From Chrysomallon squamiferum (lineage: Eukaryota > Mollusca > Gastropoda > Neomphalida > Peltospiridae), in NCBI GenBank assembly GCA_012295275.1, contig CM022676.1, positions 1,217,010 through 1,281,009 on the forward strand: a stretch of 64,000 nucleotides of DNA, written 5' to 3'. The translations under genes and the position numbers were made by a program. This document shows, piece after piece, positions 50,159 to 63,078 of the stretch (the stretch's first letter is position 1; each line of letters opens with the position of its first letter). The notes below the pieces were generated by a model, which had not been told where the DNA came from, searched no databases, and worked only from the letters and a program-made list of their open reading frames with translations.

Positions 50159-53100
50159 TTAAGTTACAGTAGAGTATTGCAGTCTTATTATTATTTGATT
50201 TTTGTAATAATTTTTTATAATAAAATGATTTCATAAAAAAGGCTTTAACTATAATATTAAATGAACTGTCCCAAGGAAGAAACAATATACATAAAATTAG
50301 TTGCTGGAAGCTTTTAACCAACTTTTTAAAATAAAATATCCTCACATTTCTGCAAGACTATGATCCTTCTGATCATTTTGGGGTTTGTCAATAACAGGCA
50401 TTTAAAGTATTCAGCTCTTCTCTCATTCTGTTATATTGTTCTTGTCAAAAGAATATTTAGCAAATCCTTACACCTGGAGAAAAAATTATTGTCACTGAAC
50501 ACCAAATTCCTTTTTAAAAACAAAACAAAAGACACTGTTCTCTATTAACAAACAATATCATGAGCAATAATGGGTTTTATTTAAGTAAATTCAAAACTTG
50601 GCTGTATTTCAGTGGTGGATATATAGGTCATGGATTTGAGAGCTTGTTGGAACAGTTGGACTGCTTTAAAGTATTTCCTTTGCTATCCAGCTTTTTATGA
50701 CTGGCATTCCAAATGCTTTTCCAGGCATTTTTTTTTTTTTTTTTTAGAAATGACTGGTAACATTTGTCTATGGAGTGTTAACAGTTTCCTTACAAATAAA
50801 CTTATGAACTTATTTTGTTATTAGATTTATAAGATGTAAGTTACATAAAGCTAAACAATTATTTTTAAAATTTTACTTTTTCTTTTGTTATTATATATGT
50901 GTTTAAGTAATAAACAAGTAAAATACCATACCTTGATTAATTTTTATTATGGTTTATAAAACTTGCACCTTGGATCCCAATGCCTGGGTAAAGAGATTAA
51001 CTATATTTGTTTAGATATTTATATTAGTATTAATACTGGTAAAAGAAAAATATATGCATCCAAAACACATTATCCTATACTATGTATATGTGTAATAAAT
51101 CAACCGAAAATTTAAGTACATGATTATTTGACAAGTGACAATGCTCTTTATAACACCAAACAAGTATTTAAAAGTTGATAAATAGCTAGCTTATAAATGT
51201 TTCTACCCTTAAACATAAAGGCTGTGAAAACTTTCACTAAAAGCCTTTCTGCAGTTTTCAATTTTAAGTGTTGTAGTTCTGGTTACATTCATTTCTAGTT
51301 TGCTATTTTTAATACAGCTGCTTGCAGAAGCCTATTACAATACTCATTACTGCAAACTGCTTTGTTTACTCTTCAGTCAGTTGAACACCACAACCCAAAC
51401 TTGGAAAGATAAATGAATAAGTGTAGCATGAAACCAAATTCCAATCGTTTTCTTCTTTTTTCTCTTCATCTAGGATTTTTTTCTTCCCTGTTTTCTTTTT
51501 TTAAGTTGGCTGTACATTGATACCTGTCAAAGGATTTACCTATTAACAAGTAAATACCTGTTCACAATGTCTTGATGAGAAAAACAGAGAACATATTTCA
51601 CAAACAACAACTAACATCAGCATTAGTAACTGACTTCAAAAAAATAATAATATAAGTCAACATTCTTATCAGGATCACGTTCAGTTATGACAAATAAAAT
51701 TTGCACAAATACACTCAGCAAAATTGAAAATTATTTTTGTACACTAATAATATATTTTGTGAAAATGTAGCAATAACCAAACTTTCCTCAAAATAATATC
51801 AATTAATTATCAGTAAGAATGATGAAAATGAAAAATTTCAACATTATAAACTAAGTTCATATGACATACCTACATTTTAATCTGAACACGATAAATATAA
51901 ATATATATAATTCCAAAAACAAATTCAACACAGAATTTTAGTAATGAAATTGTATTTGTAAGGCCAAGCCGGGCTCAGTTAATATGCTAATAACTAAAAG
52001 ATGAAAATATTTTATTACATTTTTTAAGTAATTAATTAAAAAAATACTGAACTTCATACAATTTTAATTATTTCTATTACTACTTATGTAAGACAAGCAT
52101 TATTTTGTAACAAAAGCATCACATTCTATATTATTCTAATCATTTGTAACTTTAATTATGTAGATAGACTGCAATAATAAACCTCAATTAATTCAGCAAA
52201 CTGGCAGCTGATAATTTTCTTTTCTTTTCTTCTCCTGTATTTCACAGGATGCCACAAAAAATTCCAGAGTGTCATTTAGCATATGAAGTCCTAATATCCT
52301 TCCCATGTATAAACAATAAAAGCAGGACTTTCAGGGTGTCGGTTATCAGGGTAAAATCAGTTTTAGTAGCTGAACTGTCAGAAAGAATTACTCACACTAG
52401 TAAACATAGATAAATAAATGTCCATATCACTCATCACCATCTAATCATGTCTCCATCAGTGAGCAAATCAACAATGCACCTCAGAAGAAGGTTTTCTAGT
52501 CAGAAAGAATTCTCAAAATTTCAATATATATCATTATCTATCATCAAGTTGAGTTTTAAATTTATCAAACCAATGTTTAACACAGATTATACATGAGTAA
52601 TTAATTCATAGCAGTAGATATGTAATCTCTATATGCCCTAAACATATTTTTAAAAAGTGTTTCTTTAAAAACTATTGCACTTAAAGTTTATTTATAAAAT
52701 TTAAAAAAAAATAAAAACAAGAAATAACTAAGTAAATAATCACAATATTAATTATTATTTATTTAAATGACTGAACTAATGCATGTATAATGCATAATTC
52801 AGATAAAATAAAGGTAACTGAAGAAAACTAAAGGTCACGGGAAGAAAAGCTAAAAAACAAAATCTGAAGTGAATAGCTGAAATTCCAGTTTTATTCTGAT
52901 AAATAAGTCACACTTTTTATGTGTTTATGCTTGTCAGACTGGAACTGTCATTACAACTTTTGTCTGTGTGTGTGTCTGCACTCATAAACACACATTTTTC
53001 AAAAGCATAAAGACATGGTTTTAAATAAATAGTTGCATATTTATTTGTTAAGCTTCTAAAAACTTTAAATTGATTCTTACATATTTTGTTAGCCTAAAGG

Positions 53101-56100
53101 TGACAAATGTAAAATCTCATCTGAACTAGTACTTCCCCCAGGTATTGTCGCATTGATCATAATCAATCAAAGGAAGAACAAAGTTTCTTTTATTATCTTT
53201 GTTTCTCTTTTTTTTTCTCAAAGCTTCCTTCTGTATAACAACAGTAAATGCCTAAAGCTTTGACATTAACACTAAATTAGTATCTCATATAAATATTAAT
53301 TTTCAATTTCTCACAACAGTTAATTTGTTTCAGAAATGTTGACATCAGACATGCAATTTTCATGCAAGTTCACTTAAATCAGAAACAATAATTTAATTTA
53401 ATGTTGTTAATTTTATTTCCATCATTCAGATATTTTTACTTTTTATTTTTTCAATTTGTATTTCTCTCTCTTTTTAATAAAAACCAGTGAAATAAAATAA
53501 AAACATTTCTTTTTAGCAAAATGTAAATAAAGTCAGTGCATTTCTTATTAAATATATGCAAAGAGAAAAATACAATACTGTTTTTAATATATTATTAATT
53601 TTGGTATCACATTAATATAAAACTGCAGTAATAACTGAGAAAAAAACATACATACTTAAAAACAGAAAAATGTAAATATCAAAAAAAACAAAAACAAGGC
53701 CAATGTAAATGTAAATCAAATGGACTGTTAAATATAAATTTAAGGATATTGGAAATTAAACTGATTACAAATGGGCATCAATAGTTTTCCTGAAATCTAT
53801 TGAAAAGAGCTGAATAATAACCTGCTAAAAGGAAGACGGATTGTGTTTGTTCAGATTATTTAAGTTCTAACTGTTAAACTGACAGCAAAATAGATTTGAT
53901 CAGCTTCGCAAAGTGTAAACTAACACAAACCAATTGCAATGGATTTCTTTTATGTCCTGCTGAAGCGGAAGATTTCAACTGCTCATTTCATTTAGCATCA
54001 ATCTTTTCAGCACAGTGTTAATATGGTGATCTGGATCGGAGACATATTTGCCAGTCATTTCAAAATGATACTGACATGACAAATCAATTTTATATCATGA
54101 TAATGCATATTAATAGTCTTTCACTTTATTCTCCTCATTTTTTTATATATATTTTTTTTATATCCTTGTCAGATTCTTTAGCATTGTTCTAATTTACTAC
54201 CAATAGACTTTAACAAAATGATACATATGTACATAGGTACAGACAGACAGACAGATAAATAAATAATATTTTGCACATAATGTAATTTTTTGTATCATTT
54301 TTAACTTTACATAAATTGTATTTCTATTTAGCATCCATTTATTTCTTTTATTAACACATATACAACCATCTTTATTTATATGTGTGTGTGTATATGCATC
54401 TGTACATGTATGTATATATATTGTAAAAGTTTATTGTAAATGCAAGGTTGGATTAGATGCAATATAAATAACCAAAGTTATTAATGTTATATATATGACC
54501 ATTTAGTTGTGTGTGTTCTTTATTATAAGCATACATTTTTATAACATTCTTTTGTTAAATATGGAAACATTCAACATAAGTGTCTCAGCATTTTCACTAA
54601 TCAATATCCAAGATATGTTACTATCACAATTTTTATTTTTTTTTAGAAATTTAGACCATAAAGCTGAGTAATTTCACAACAGCATACCCTAGTCAGGTGT
54701 ACCCAACCATAAATATATTAAATTATTATCTCTACATCAATAGTTATAGCAACCAAAGGTGAATCTAGAACAAAGTAATAAATGGTCAGGCATCACTAAA
54801 CATAATTTAAACAGTTTAATAGCATTTGTATTATAAGAGTTCGTAACCTACAGCTAAAATTATTATTAAAAAAAAAGAAATGTCTTCACTGTTTCTTTTA
54901 TAAGGGCAGTTTCACATGACACATATAAAAAAAACAAAGAAATGTTTTTATCTTTATTTTCCCATCGACAGCTAAAAAGATACAACTTCATCAACATCAG
55001 ACAAGGAAATATGGCTACATGAGAAAAGGCCAACATGAACATCAAGAAAGACTGATCTTGTAGCTAACCATCACTGAAGATATAACAGACCATCAGCATA
55101 CCACCACTAAGATATAGCACAATCCTTTTCAAAGACTAAATTTAAGTAATTCTTTTAGGAAAATTAAATATTTTATAAAATTATCAAAATGAAAAAAAGA
55201 AAATTAATGAAACTGAAAAACGCTATATCATCATGAAAGCTTAAGTTAATTAATTTGCTTACCCTTTCATCTAAAGCAATATCATTAATTTTTTTTTTTC
55301 TTTCACAATGTCTGTTAATAAAATATAAAAAAAACTGCTTGTGCATAGGCAATACTCAAAGAAGCAAAGAGCGGTTTCAATATTAAAAAACAAAATGTCT
55401 AATAAAACAGATATGAAACTGAATTCATCCATGAACTGACCATATCACTTATGGATTTCTCTCAAGTTCAGTCATGTGTGAAAGGTTGATGGCAATGGTG
55501 TGGGTCTCAATTGATTTTTATCACTACTCTCAAAATGTCTCTAGGCATGCATGAACAAAAAGAACATAAAATCATAAACAAGAAAAGTCCATTTAATTTA
55601 AGCATATATAATATGTTTTATTCCATAACAAAATAGCTAATATTAAAGAAAGAAATTGTTTACTGTATTTATTTCATAAATTTTATTACTTCTAACAACA
55701 AGATAGCAGTCAAACACCTCAAAATTACCATTAACAATTTCCACTTTTTTACAGATTTTAAGATGTCCTAATAAAAGGATAAACAGTGTTTTCACTGAAA
55801 GGAAATATAATAAATATTTAATATGATTTGAATTTTCAGTACAGATAATAATTATTTCACCTTTAACAAATATTGTTTACTTCAACAATAAAAATTAAAT
55901 AAATGAATAAATATTGAAAAAAGAAGAAGAAAACAGAAACAAAAGAGATGGAAAAAAGGAAAAGAAGACTAATGGAATAAAGAAGACATTAAATAATAAT
56001 ATTTTAATATTAAAATACTGATCTTATATAAATATTGTGATTAATAAATAATGTGTTTTGGAACACAAACTCACTTTATAGAATTTGAGTGAAAAAGCAA

Positions 56101-56887
56101 TAAAATTATTTCAACAATTTACTAAACTAATGATTTCTATTGTTTACACTATTTAATGCTACGCATATTTATTACGGAATAATTAAAATGGGTAAGTACA
56201 CATTTCTCTATTTTTTTGGCAATACTGCAAATGTACAGTATTATTAAACTTTTCAGTTATTGTCTTACTCTACTTGTAGCAAATATTGCTCCTAAAATTT
56301 GTTTAATAATAATAATAATTTGAAACATTAACTATCCAATATATTTTAATGGTAAAGATTTTGCATGAATATTACATCATAATGCATAAATTTACAGTTT
56401 TGTTATGAAAGTAGATTACTTTGTGAGCACAATTCTCATTTCAAGACTTCAGTGTGATTCACAATTACTAGAATTAGACAATGGAATAATTTTACTTGTA
56501 AACAGAAGAGATTCAATCAAGCAGCCATTCAAATAGCATGTCACTCTTCTGACAGAAAACATGGCTGCCATCACAAATCAATGCACCAAATTGCTCTTCA
56601 TTTAAAAACTGCTTCATTATCACTCAACAGATTTGATCTAAATGCCAGCCTCTTTATTAGGAAATTATTATTTTGTCATAGTGAGATGTGAATTAAAGGA
56701 GCTAAAAGCAAAACATTTTGGCAAGATCAATTTTTGTATGGCTTAGTGCCAGATTTTCACAAGATTATTAGCTGTAATTGTATATGTATATAAATACAAC
56801 AATTAAATCTATAAACTACTTATTCTAATATTCAAATAAAAACTTTTAGCTTTATTTTATTTTCTCTATATACATTTTTCAATTTTT

Positions 56888-56964
56888 ATTATATATATAT
56901 AAATATATTTTTTATTATTATTATTATTATTTTGTTTTTTGGGTATATATATATATATATATAA
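56888..56964. repeat. (TA)n-(TTA)n-(TA)n compound tract
   Basis: AT dinucleotides, ATT trinucleotides, a TTTTGGG spacer, then AT again. Confidence 0.88.
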
Positions 56965-57300
56965 AGAATGAATTATTTTGACTGCAGACTATCAGTTATT
57001 ATGATAATAATCTTTTTTCTTATAATTAAGATTGTTTTATGAGTTTCTGTCAAGTTGATAAAAACTTAAAACATCATCAAATGAAATTTTGAACTTTTAA
57101 ATACTTATCACACTGAAGTGTGTAATTCTCTAAATTTATGAACAATAAATGAAAAAATAATAAATAAATAAAAGAAGAAAAAATTCATTCTCTTCAAAAT
57201 GTAACAGCTTTAGTGTTTTTCACACATTTTATCTCATTCTGTAAAACTTTCTCATAAATGTTGAATTTATGCTGAGAAAACAATGGGACAGGTATTTCTT

Positions 57301-57314
57301 GTTTCCTTGGCAAC
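57301..57314. promoter_or_regulatory. RFX X-box-like imperfect palindrome
   Basis: GTTTCCTTGGCAAC matches the RFX-factor X-box (half-sites GTTNCC and GGNAAC with a 2-bp spacer; one position departs from consensus). It lies in a repeat-poor, less AT-rich stretch at about 57260-57550. Confidence 0.25.
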
Positions 57315-59496
57315 TTGTTTCAGCATACCTGCCCCTTGAGCAGGAAATTGACAATGTCATGGGTGTTTGCTGTGTTCATGTTAAAACAATAAGGGATAAT
57401 AGTCTAAACCTTTTGTGTAAATGTTGGCCTTTGACTTGATACTGTTCTCTACAATTCCTAGTCAACTGCTGGTAATCCTGCCCTGTTGTAGCAGTTAACA
57501 CAGCCCCTCAAAGATTTGCTTTTAAGATTTGAGCTTGTTAATGAGAATTTTCTTTACTGTTGGCCTGGAAAACTTTTAATTTATGTATTTATATTATCTA
57601 TCGATCTGTCTGTTTAACTGTCAGTCATTTTACTTGTTTATTTATTTATTTATTTATTTTTAACTGGACCAAGAAAATAGTTTCATATTTAATCATAAAA
57701 TGTTATCTGAAATTAAAAAAAATATAATTAGTAACAATTAAAATTTTAAGTCTCTTTTGATACTTAAAAAAAATCAATTATAATTTCTATGTAACATTAA
57801 TACTGACCCTCAAAACTGTTGATTAAAAAGAAGAACAAAATGAAACACACACTAACCAAGCTGTACTTGCTATAGAAAGAATGCAAAAACATATTTTTAG
57901 ATTTACTTAACTGTTCAAAAAGTCACGGAGTGATGTTAAATTTCTTTAGTTCAGGAATGTTGTAATTGAATAAATGCTGTGAGTATGCATACAAACCTCT
58001 TCTTATAACAAGTAAATACTGTGAGAACTGTATTTTCATTTTAATTTCCCATCTGCTGTACAAATTTAATTTTAAACTATTCCTTATTAATTCAAGATGA
58101 TTACTTAAAAAAGTCATCTCATTATTGAAAAATCTGTAATATGTAAAATCAGATTTTTTTATATATACATATAATACAGATAACACAGTTTAAAAAAAAA
58201 ACAGCTGTTTGAACCATTTTATTTGTTCAAAATAATGTTAGTTTAGTATGCTTAAAAAACTCACTAAAAACCCATTAAATTTACATATGCAACAATTTTT
58301 TGTTTTTAGTTTGTTTTTTAAATCATAATGTATTTTGAAATTAGCAACAAATAAACATTATTTTTTGACCCAGTTTCATTTGAACAGATTTGAAACCGAT
58401 TATTTCTGGAGACAAACAATTTTTGAATGACAGCATGTTGTCAAAGGAACATAATATTTTCCACCCTGTATTTACTCAACATCAAGAGACATTTCAATGC
58501 ACAGTGAAAAGGCACTGAAGCATATCTATTCAATTTCATGAATGCCTATTTTTTCAAAAGGAATTCACATAAAGGAAATCTGGTTATCACTGGTATATAA
58601 CTCCATGTATATAGAAGCTAAATTGTTGACAGTTTATATGTACAAACAACTTATAACTAATAATAATTTATAATATGGAATAGATACAATTAGAAACTAT
58701 TTTTTCTTTTACTGAAAAAAAAACATCTTCTTACACAACAGACACATAACATTTACTGAAAAGGCAGACCTTTAAGAATAATTTATGAAACTAATAAATT
58801 GTGATGTACATTTACATTTTAAAATTTTTAGCAAGAATAAAAGAATATTCAGTGTGCATTTAAAACATTTTAAAAGACAATATCTATTAGTTTTGAGATC
58901 AGAGGCAAAGTCTGTTTTGTAACTTAAATGTTTCTCCAGATCATATAATTTTATTTCTATATGTATAAATGTGATGATCAAAACAAATGAAAAAGAAATC
59001 GTATGAAAAATATAAAATCAAAATTAAGCTAAAACAGATTAAAACGTCTAATCATTTTAATAAAATGAAATATTTAAATATATAAACTAAAATATACTGT
59101 GACATAGTGACATATTTAAAATCAATTCACTGTTCAGACGTTCACGTCTATTTAGTTTTTTCATTTCATCTGATAGTTTGTGAGAACAAAAAATATTATT
59201 TAGAAAATTATTTACTGTTTTGGTTATTTATTTGTTTTATGTAATAGGGTATTTTTAAATAGATAATTTAAAAACAAATACAGTTTGACATTTCAAGACT
59301 TTTCGCACTTGTCTTGAATTTGTAAATATGATTTTGAAGAAAAATGATATTATTATAAAAATTAAATAATTTACCCGAATTTATTTGATCAGAAAGCCTC
59401 TATATAATGTATTATCATCGTATGCCAATGAGAAAATAAGTTCATGCACCGTTAACCTTGTCCCAAGCTTTCGCTTAGGCTAAACGCAACAAACTT

Positions 59497-59520
59497 TCTT
59501 ACCTGCAAGAGGAAAAAACA
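59497..59520 (-). promoter_or_regulatory. Back-to-back 3'/5' splice signal (first-exon donor or recursive site)
   Basis: The minus strand reads a T/C tract (TTTTTTCCTCTTG) running directly into CAG|GTAAGA, with the junction between 59503 and 59502. The right half is a near-perfect donor, suiting the end of a first 5'UTR exon. The left half is also a near-perfect acceptor, the arrangement of a recursive (zero-length exon) splice site. Either reading ties this region to the minus-strand receptor gene, whose next candidate exon is 48.6 kb away. Confidence 0.4.
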
Positions 59521-59715
59521 ACTTGAGTCAAAGAAATTTCTTTCACAATGCTTTATGGCTGTCAGTGCATGTAAATCCTTTTCGTAATAAAACTGTTTTA
59601 CATAGTGTTATTTTTCAATTAGCAAATAATTTTATGAGAGATGAAGACAGAACGAACTAACTGCTTCTTTTCCTCCACTCAGCGAACTCTAGCAGAAGAC
59701 AAGTTTACTCGCGTT
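59503..59715 (-). other. Candidate first (non-coding) exon of the receptor gene
   Basis: If transcription starts about 25-30 nt after the TATTTATA element (minus strand, 59746-59739), an exon of roughly 210 nt would end at the strong CAG|GTAAGA donor at 59503/59502. The area is richer in CpG than the flanking DNA. The 5' end is a guess from the TATA-like element. Confidence 0.2.
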
Positions 59716-59728
59716 GGACAACGTTTAA
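59683..59728 (+). other. Candidate 46-nt plus-strand exon
   Basis: A branch-point-like AACTAAC (about 59655-59661) is followed by CTTCTTTTCCTCCACTCAG (acceptor ending at 59682) and, 46 nt on, by the donor AA|GTGAGTAA. The first frame is open (RTLAEDKFTRVGQRL), as is one other. No protein family is recognised and no partner exon was found. It overlaps the candidate minus-strand first exon, so at most one interpretation may hold, unless transcription is divergent. Confidence 0.25.
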
Positions 59729-59738
59729 GTGAGTAATC

Positions 59739-59746
59739 TATAAATA
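59739..59746. promoter_or_regulatory. TATA-like element
   Basis: TATAAATA on plus, TATTTATA on minus, within the CpG-richer pocket. In this AT-rich background such an octamer is common, so it matters only because of the splice signals close by. Confidence 0.25.
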
Positions 59747-60606
59747 GCACAAAAGTATTTCCTAAAAACAATTTCCGTTTAGAGTAGTGATCTTTAGCTT
59801 GTCGTCTGTTGACTAAATGATATATATTGTATTAAAACTCTGAGATCATTTTAAAACAACAATAACTGCATACTTAGCCATAACTATGTGTAGACATGAC
59901 GTCGAAGCTGCAACCGAAAAGTATTATTAGAATTGTCCGTCTGGAAATCTTAAGGCATTTTTATATTCCAGGATAGTTTTTAATACGCGTTTGAATAAAT
60001 TTACTGTTCTTAATGAACAGTGTACTAGATTTTGTTGTTATTGTTGTTGTTATTATTGTTATTATTATTACTATATATATATACATACAAACATACACAT
60101 ATATGTATTAATTATGTTTTTCATCTATGCATGCCTAAACTTTTTGTCATTGATCTACCAACTGTGGTAGCAAAATCCACCATGAGAATGGTAAAGAGCA
60201 TACATACTTAAATATAAGTAATTTAAAATAATGAAAATTGATTTTAATCAAGAAAACGACGTATCCTGTATAGTGAATACCAATAATAATTATGCATGTG
60301 GTTTAGCAAGAATGTGGCTGATATTTAGATAACCAAACAAACTGCTAACCGTTAGCCCGATTAGCCGAAAGAGACCTTTTGAATGCACCATCCAGGACAG
60401 GACTGCCTAGTCAGGACAGTACGTTCTATGATATTTGTTATAGTAGTTGTGGAACTTTAGTTTTTACATGTATAAACAAAGTTAACTGTCACCTGTGTAA
60501 TATATATATATATTTGTTTGTTTTCTCAACAGTCATTGATTACACTCCTTTTTAAACAACTTTAAACTTATGATAAGTTCCTGTCCGCATGTTTTGCGCA
60601 TGGTTT

Positions 60607-60650
60607 TTATTTTATTTTATTTTATATTATTTTATTTTATTTTAAATTAT
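60607..60650. repeat. (TTTTA)n microsatellite
   Basis: About nine TTTTA units with one interruption, inside the CpG-richer pocket. Confidence 0.9.
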
Positions 60651-61584
60651 CAATTTATATTTTTTATTATTATTATTATTTAATTTGAAATTAGTACTGG
60701 AGTTTTTAAGTTGTTTAAAAATTCTGGAAAATAAATCCGTTAGCAGTCCTTAACCAAAATGTCCACAGATGCTTTGACAGACTTTGGCGCCGAAACAATT
60801 TCAGACATGTTTTCTCCTGAATGCGTCAAAGGAGTGGCGTTCGATTTAAATGATAGGAAAAATTAACCACGGCACTGCCAATAAGCCACGTCATCAGTGA
60901 GACAAAATTATATCAGGTGTTACTAAAACAAGACTGGATTTAAAGTCTGGGACAGGATTTAGTTCCTTTCAATGTTGTGTTTTGACGTGCTATTTCTATC
61001 ACAGATTTAATAACTGAACCAAATGAAGTATATTACCTTGCTGAATTTATTCGATGTTGTACATATAAAAAAGTTTATTTACTAGTTTCAAAACGATACA
61101 GTGCATGTTTTGGTGCTTTACGCTTACATGTATTTAGCGGTAACCGAACAGTCGCAGTGAGGGGTGGAGGTTCCATTATATCTATTAATAGAAACGAGCA
61201 AGCCGGATGATATTGTCTACGTAATCTTATTTCGTTAAAATAAAAAGCCGAAGGTTTGGAACAACCAACAACGTGACTGAAGGATATTTTTAGCAGTGAA
61301 ATTTAATATAACTGCTGGATGGGAAAATACGTAATCAGTTGACGAATTCCGATAGGCACGAAGAAACGGCGCATGAGATTTTTTAGTGATAGATAATCAA
61401 TTATCCCCACACAACCCCATAAACTTTTTAAATCTGCACTTTAATAAATAAATAAATAAATGCATATATTTATTAATTTTGACGGCGCACATCATTGTAA
61501 TTTTTCTTTATTATTTATTTGTGAATTACACTGTACTACATAATTTCAGGTCTAAAATTAATTATGACTTATAATCATTTATTC

Positions 61585-61586
<2 letters not shown>

Positions 61587-61658
<72 letters not shown>
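61587..61658. repeat. (GA)n microsatellite, 72 nt
   Basis: Uninterrupted GA repeat. Confidence 0.97.
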
Positions 61659-61661
<3 letters not shown>

Positions 61662-61871
61662 TCTGTTTGTTGTTTTGAGGCACTAATCAAGTAAACTATC
61701 AAGCCGAATTTTCTGGAAGTGAAGGCACCAGAATGTCTGTAACAGTAGCCATAAACATCTACTTAGAATAGAGTGATGTTTTTTACCTGTGATGCATGAT
61801 GAAGACTACAAATTGAAAACAGTAATAATAACAAAACATCAAAAAATTCTAAAAATAAAACAATAAATAGC

Positions 61872-61920
61872 TAGACAGATAGACAGACAGACAGATAGAT
61901 AGATTGATAGATAGATAGAC

Positions 61921-62001
<81 letters not shown>

Positions 62002-62010
62002 GATAGATAG
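61872..62010. repeat. (GATA)n microsatellite, 139 nt
   Basis: TAGA/GATA tetranucleotides with GACA variants at the left end. Confidence 0.97.
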
Positions 62011-63078
62011 TTTGCTAGTTAATTAGTGAGGCTAGTTAAAACAATTAACACAATGGTGCCACTGTTCTATCAAAATTTCAATACTGAATCAAATGAAGTT
62101 GGTGCATTATGTCCAGAAGTTACAAATGCATACAGCGCATAGTTGTAACAGAACATCAGATAGTCATGAAAGACTGAGTAACTTGTACATGCACGAATAC
62201 AAAAAATAGATAGAAAATTATAATGTGCTTCACAGTAGCTTCTTGTGATTAGCACGTTAACATTCCATTCATTCTAGTTTTATATTTAAATAAGTGATAG
62301 ATATATTTGCAGCAGACATAGCAAGAATGATTTATTTAATGCGAATGTGATGCTAGCAGGCAACTGACATAAAGTAGATGTGGTGTAGTTTAATTTAAAT
62401 CAGCTAACTCTAGTATGAAATCAATTTTAAATTACGAGAATTGATTTATAACTGTTCTACAACACTGTTTTACTACTTTTTTTTTTTTCTTAGTATGATA
62501 AACACAAATTTAAACGATGATATTAGTACTAGCAGATTATAAAAGAACTCTTCTGAATAGGTCAACGGTATCTATGGTTATTTCCCTTTATAAAACAAAA
62601 AAACAACAACAGATAAATAAATGAAACTAATTTTACAGTCAGTATTAGCATATAATAATACGATTATGAAGAGGAGGTACTTAATCAGTGAGTGCATATT
62701 TCTGAAGAAAGGTGAGATTTATTGGTTCCATTTGAACAAAAAATAATTTTCATTTAATTAAAGTGAATTCTAGGTATTCGCGTATATCTGTGTTTTCTTT
62801 TATGTATGGGTGTATGTCTGGTGCATGTATATGCTTTGTGACACTCATTAAAGGTGGAAGAGATCAAATTAAATACAAATTTGGCTTAATTCTGTTCTTG
62901 AGAAAAAAGGGGGATTTTAAATAGTAACAATAAAAATAATTTCACCGGATTTTTTACCACTCTGTGTACTTACCTAGTTTGCATCTTCATTCATAATGTT
63001 CGGGCACCGTCTTTTCCTATCACTGAATATATAATCGTCCATTAGCCGTGTAGAAAACGTCATTTCCTATGATATAGA

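Larger units (their letters stand above)
49363..59439. other. Presumed long intron or upstream DNA, 49.4-59.4 kb
   Basis: No coding exon was recognised. It has fewer long microsatellites than the left half. Repeat-poor islands at about 53790-54100, 56430-56770 and 57260-57550 are candidate conserved non-coding DNA. Confidence 0.55.
59440..61400. promoter_or_regulatory. CpG-richer pocket, possible promoter region
   Basis: CpG dinucleotides, rare over most of the window, recur here (for example around 59460-59490, 59685-59725, 59895-59925, 60360, 60785-60890, 61130-61210, 61320-61375). At about 60870-60895 a CCAAT box is followed by CCACGTCATC, which contains an ATF/XBP1-like core. The pocket could be the promoter of the minus-strand receptor gene or a shared bidirectional promoter. 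No open frame of note lies in it. Confidence 0.35.
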
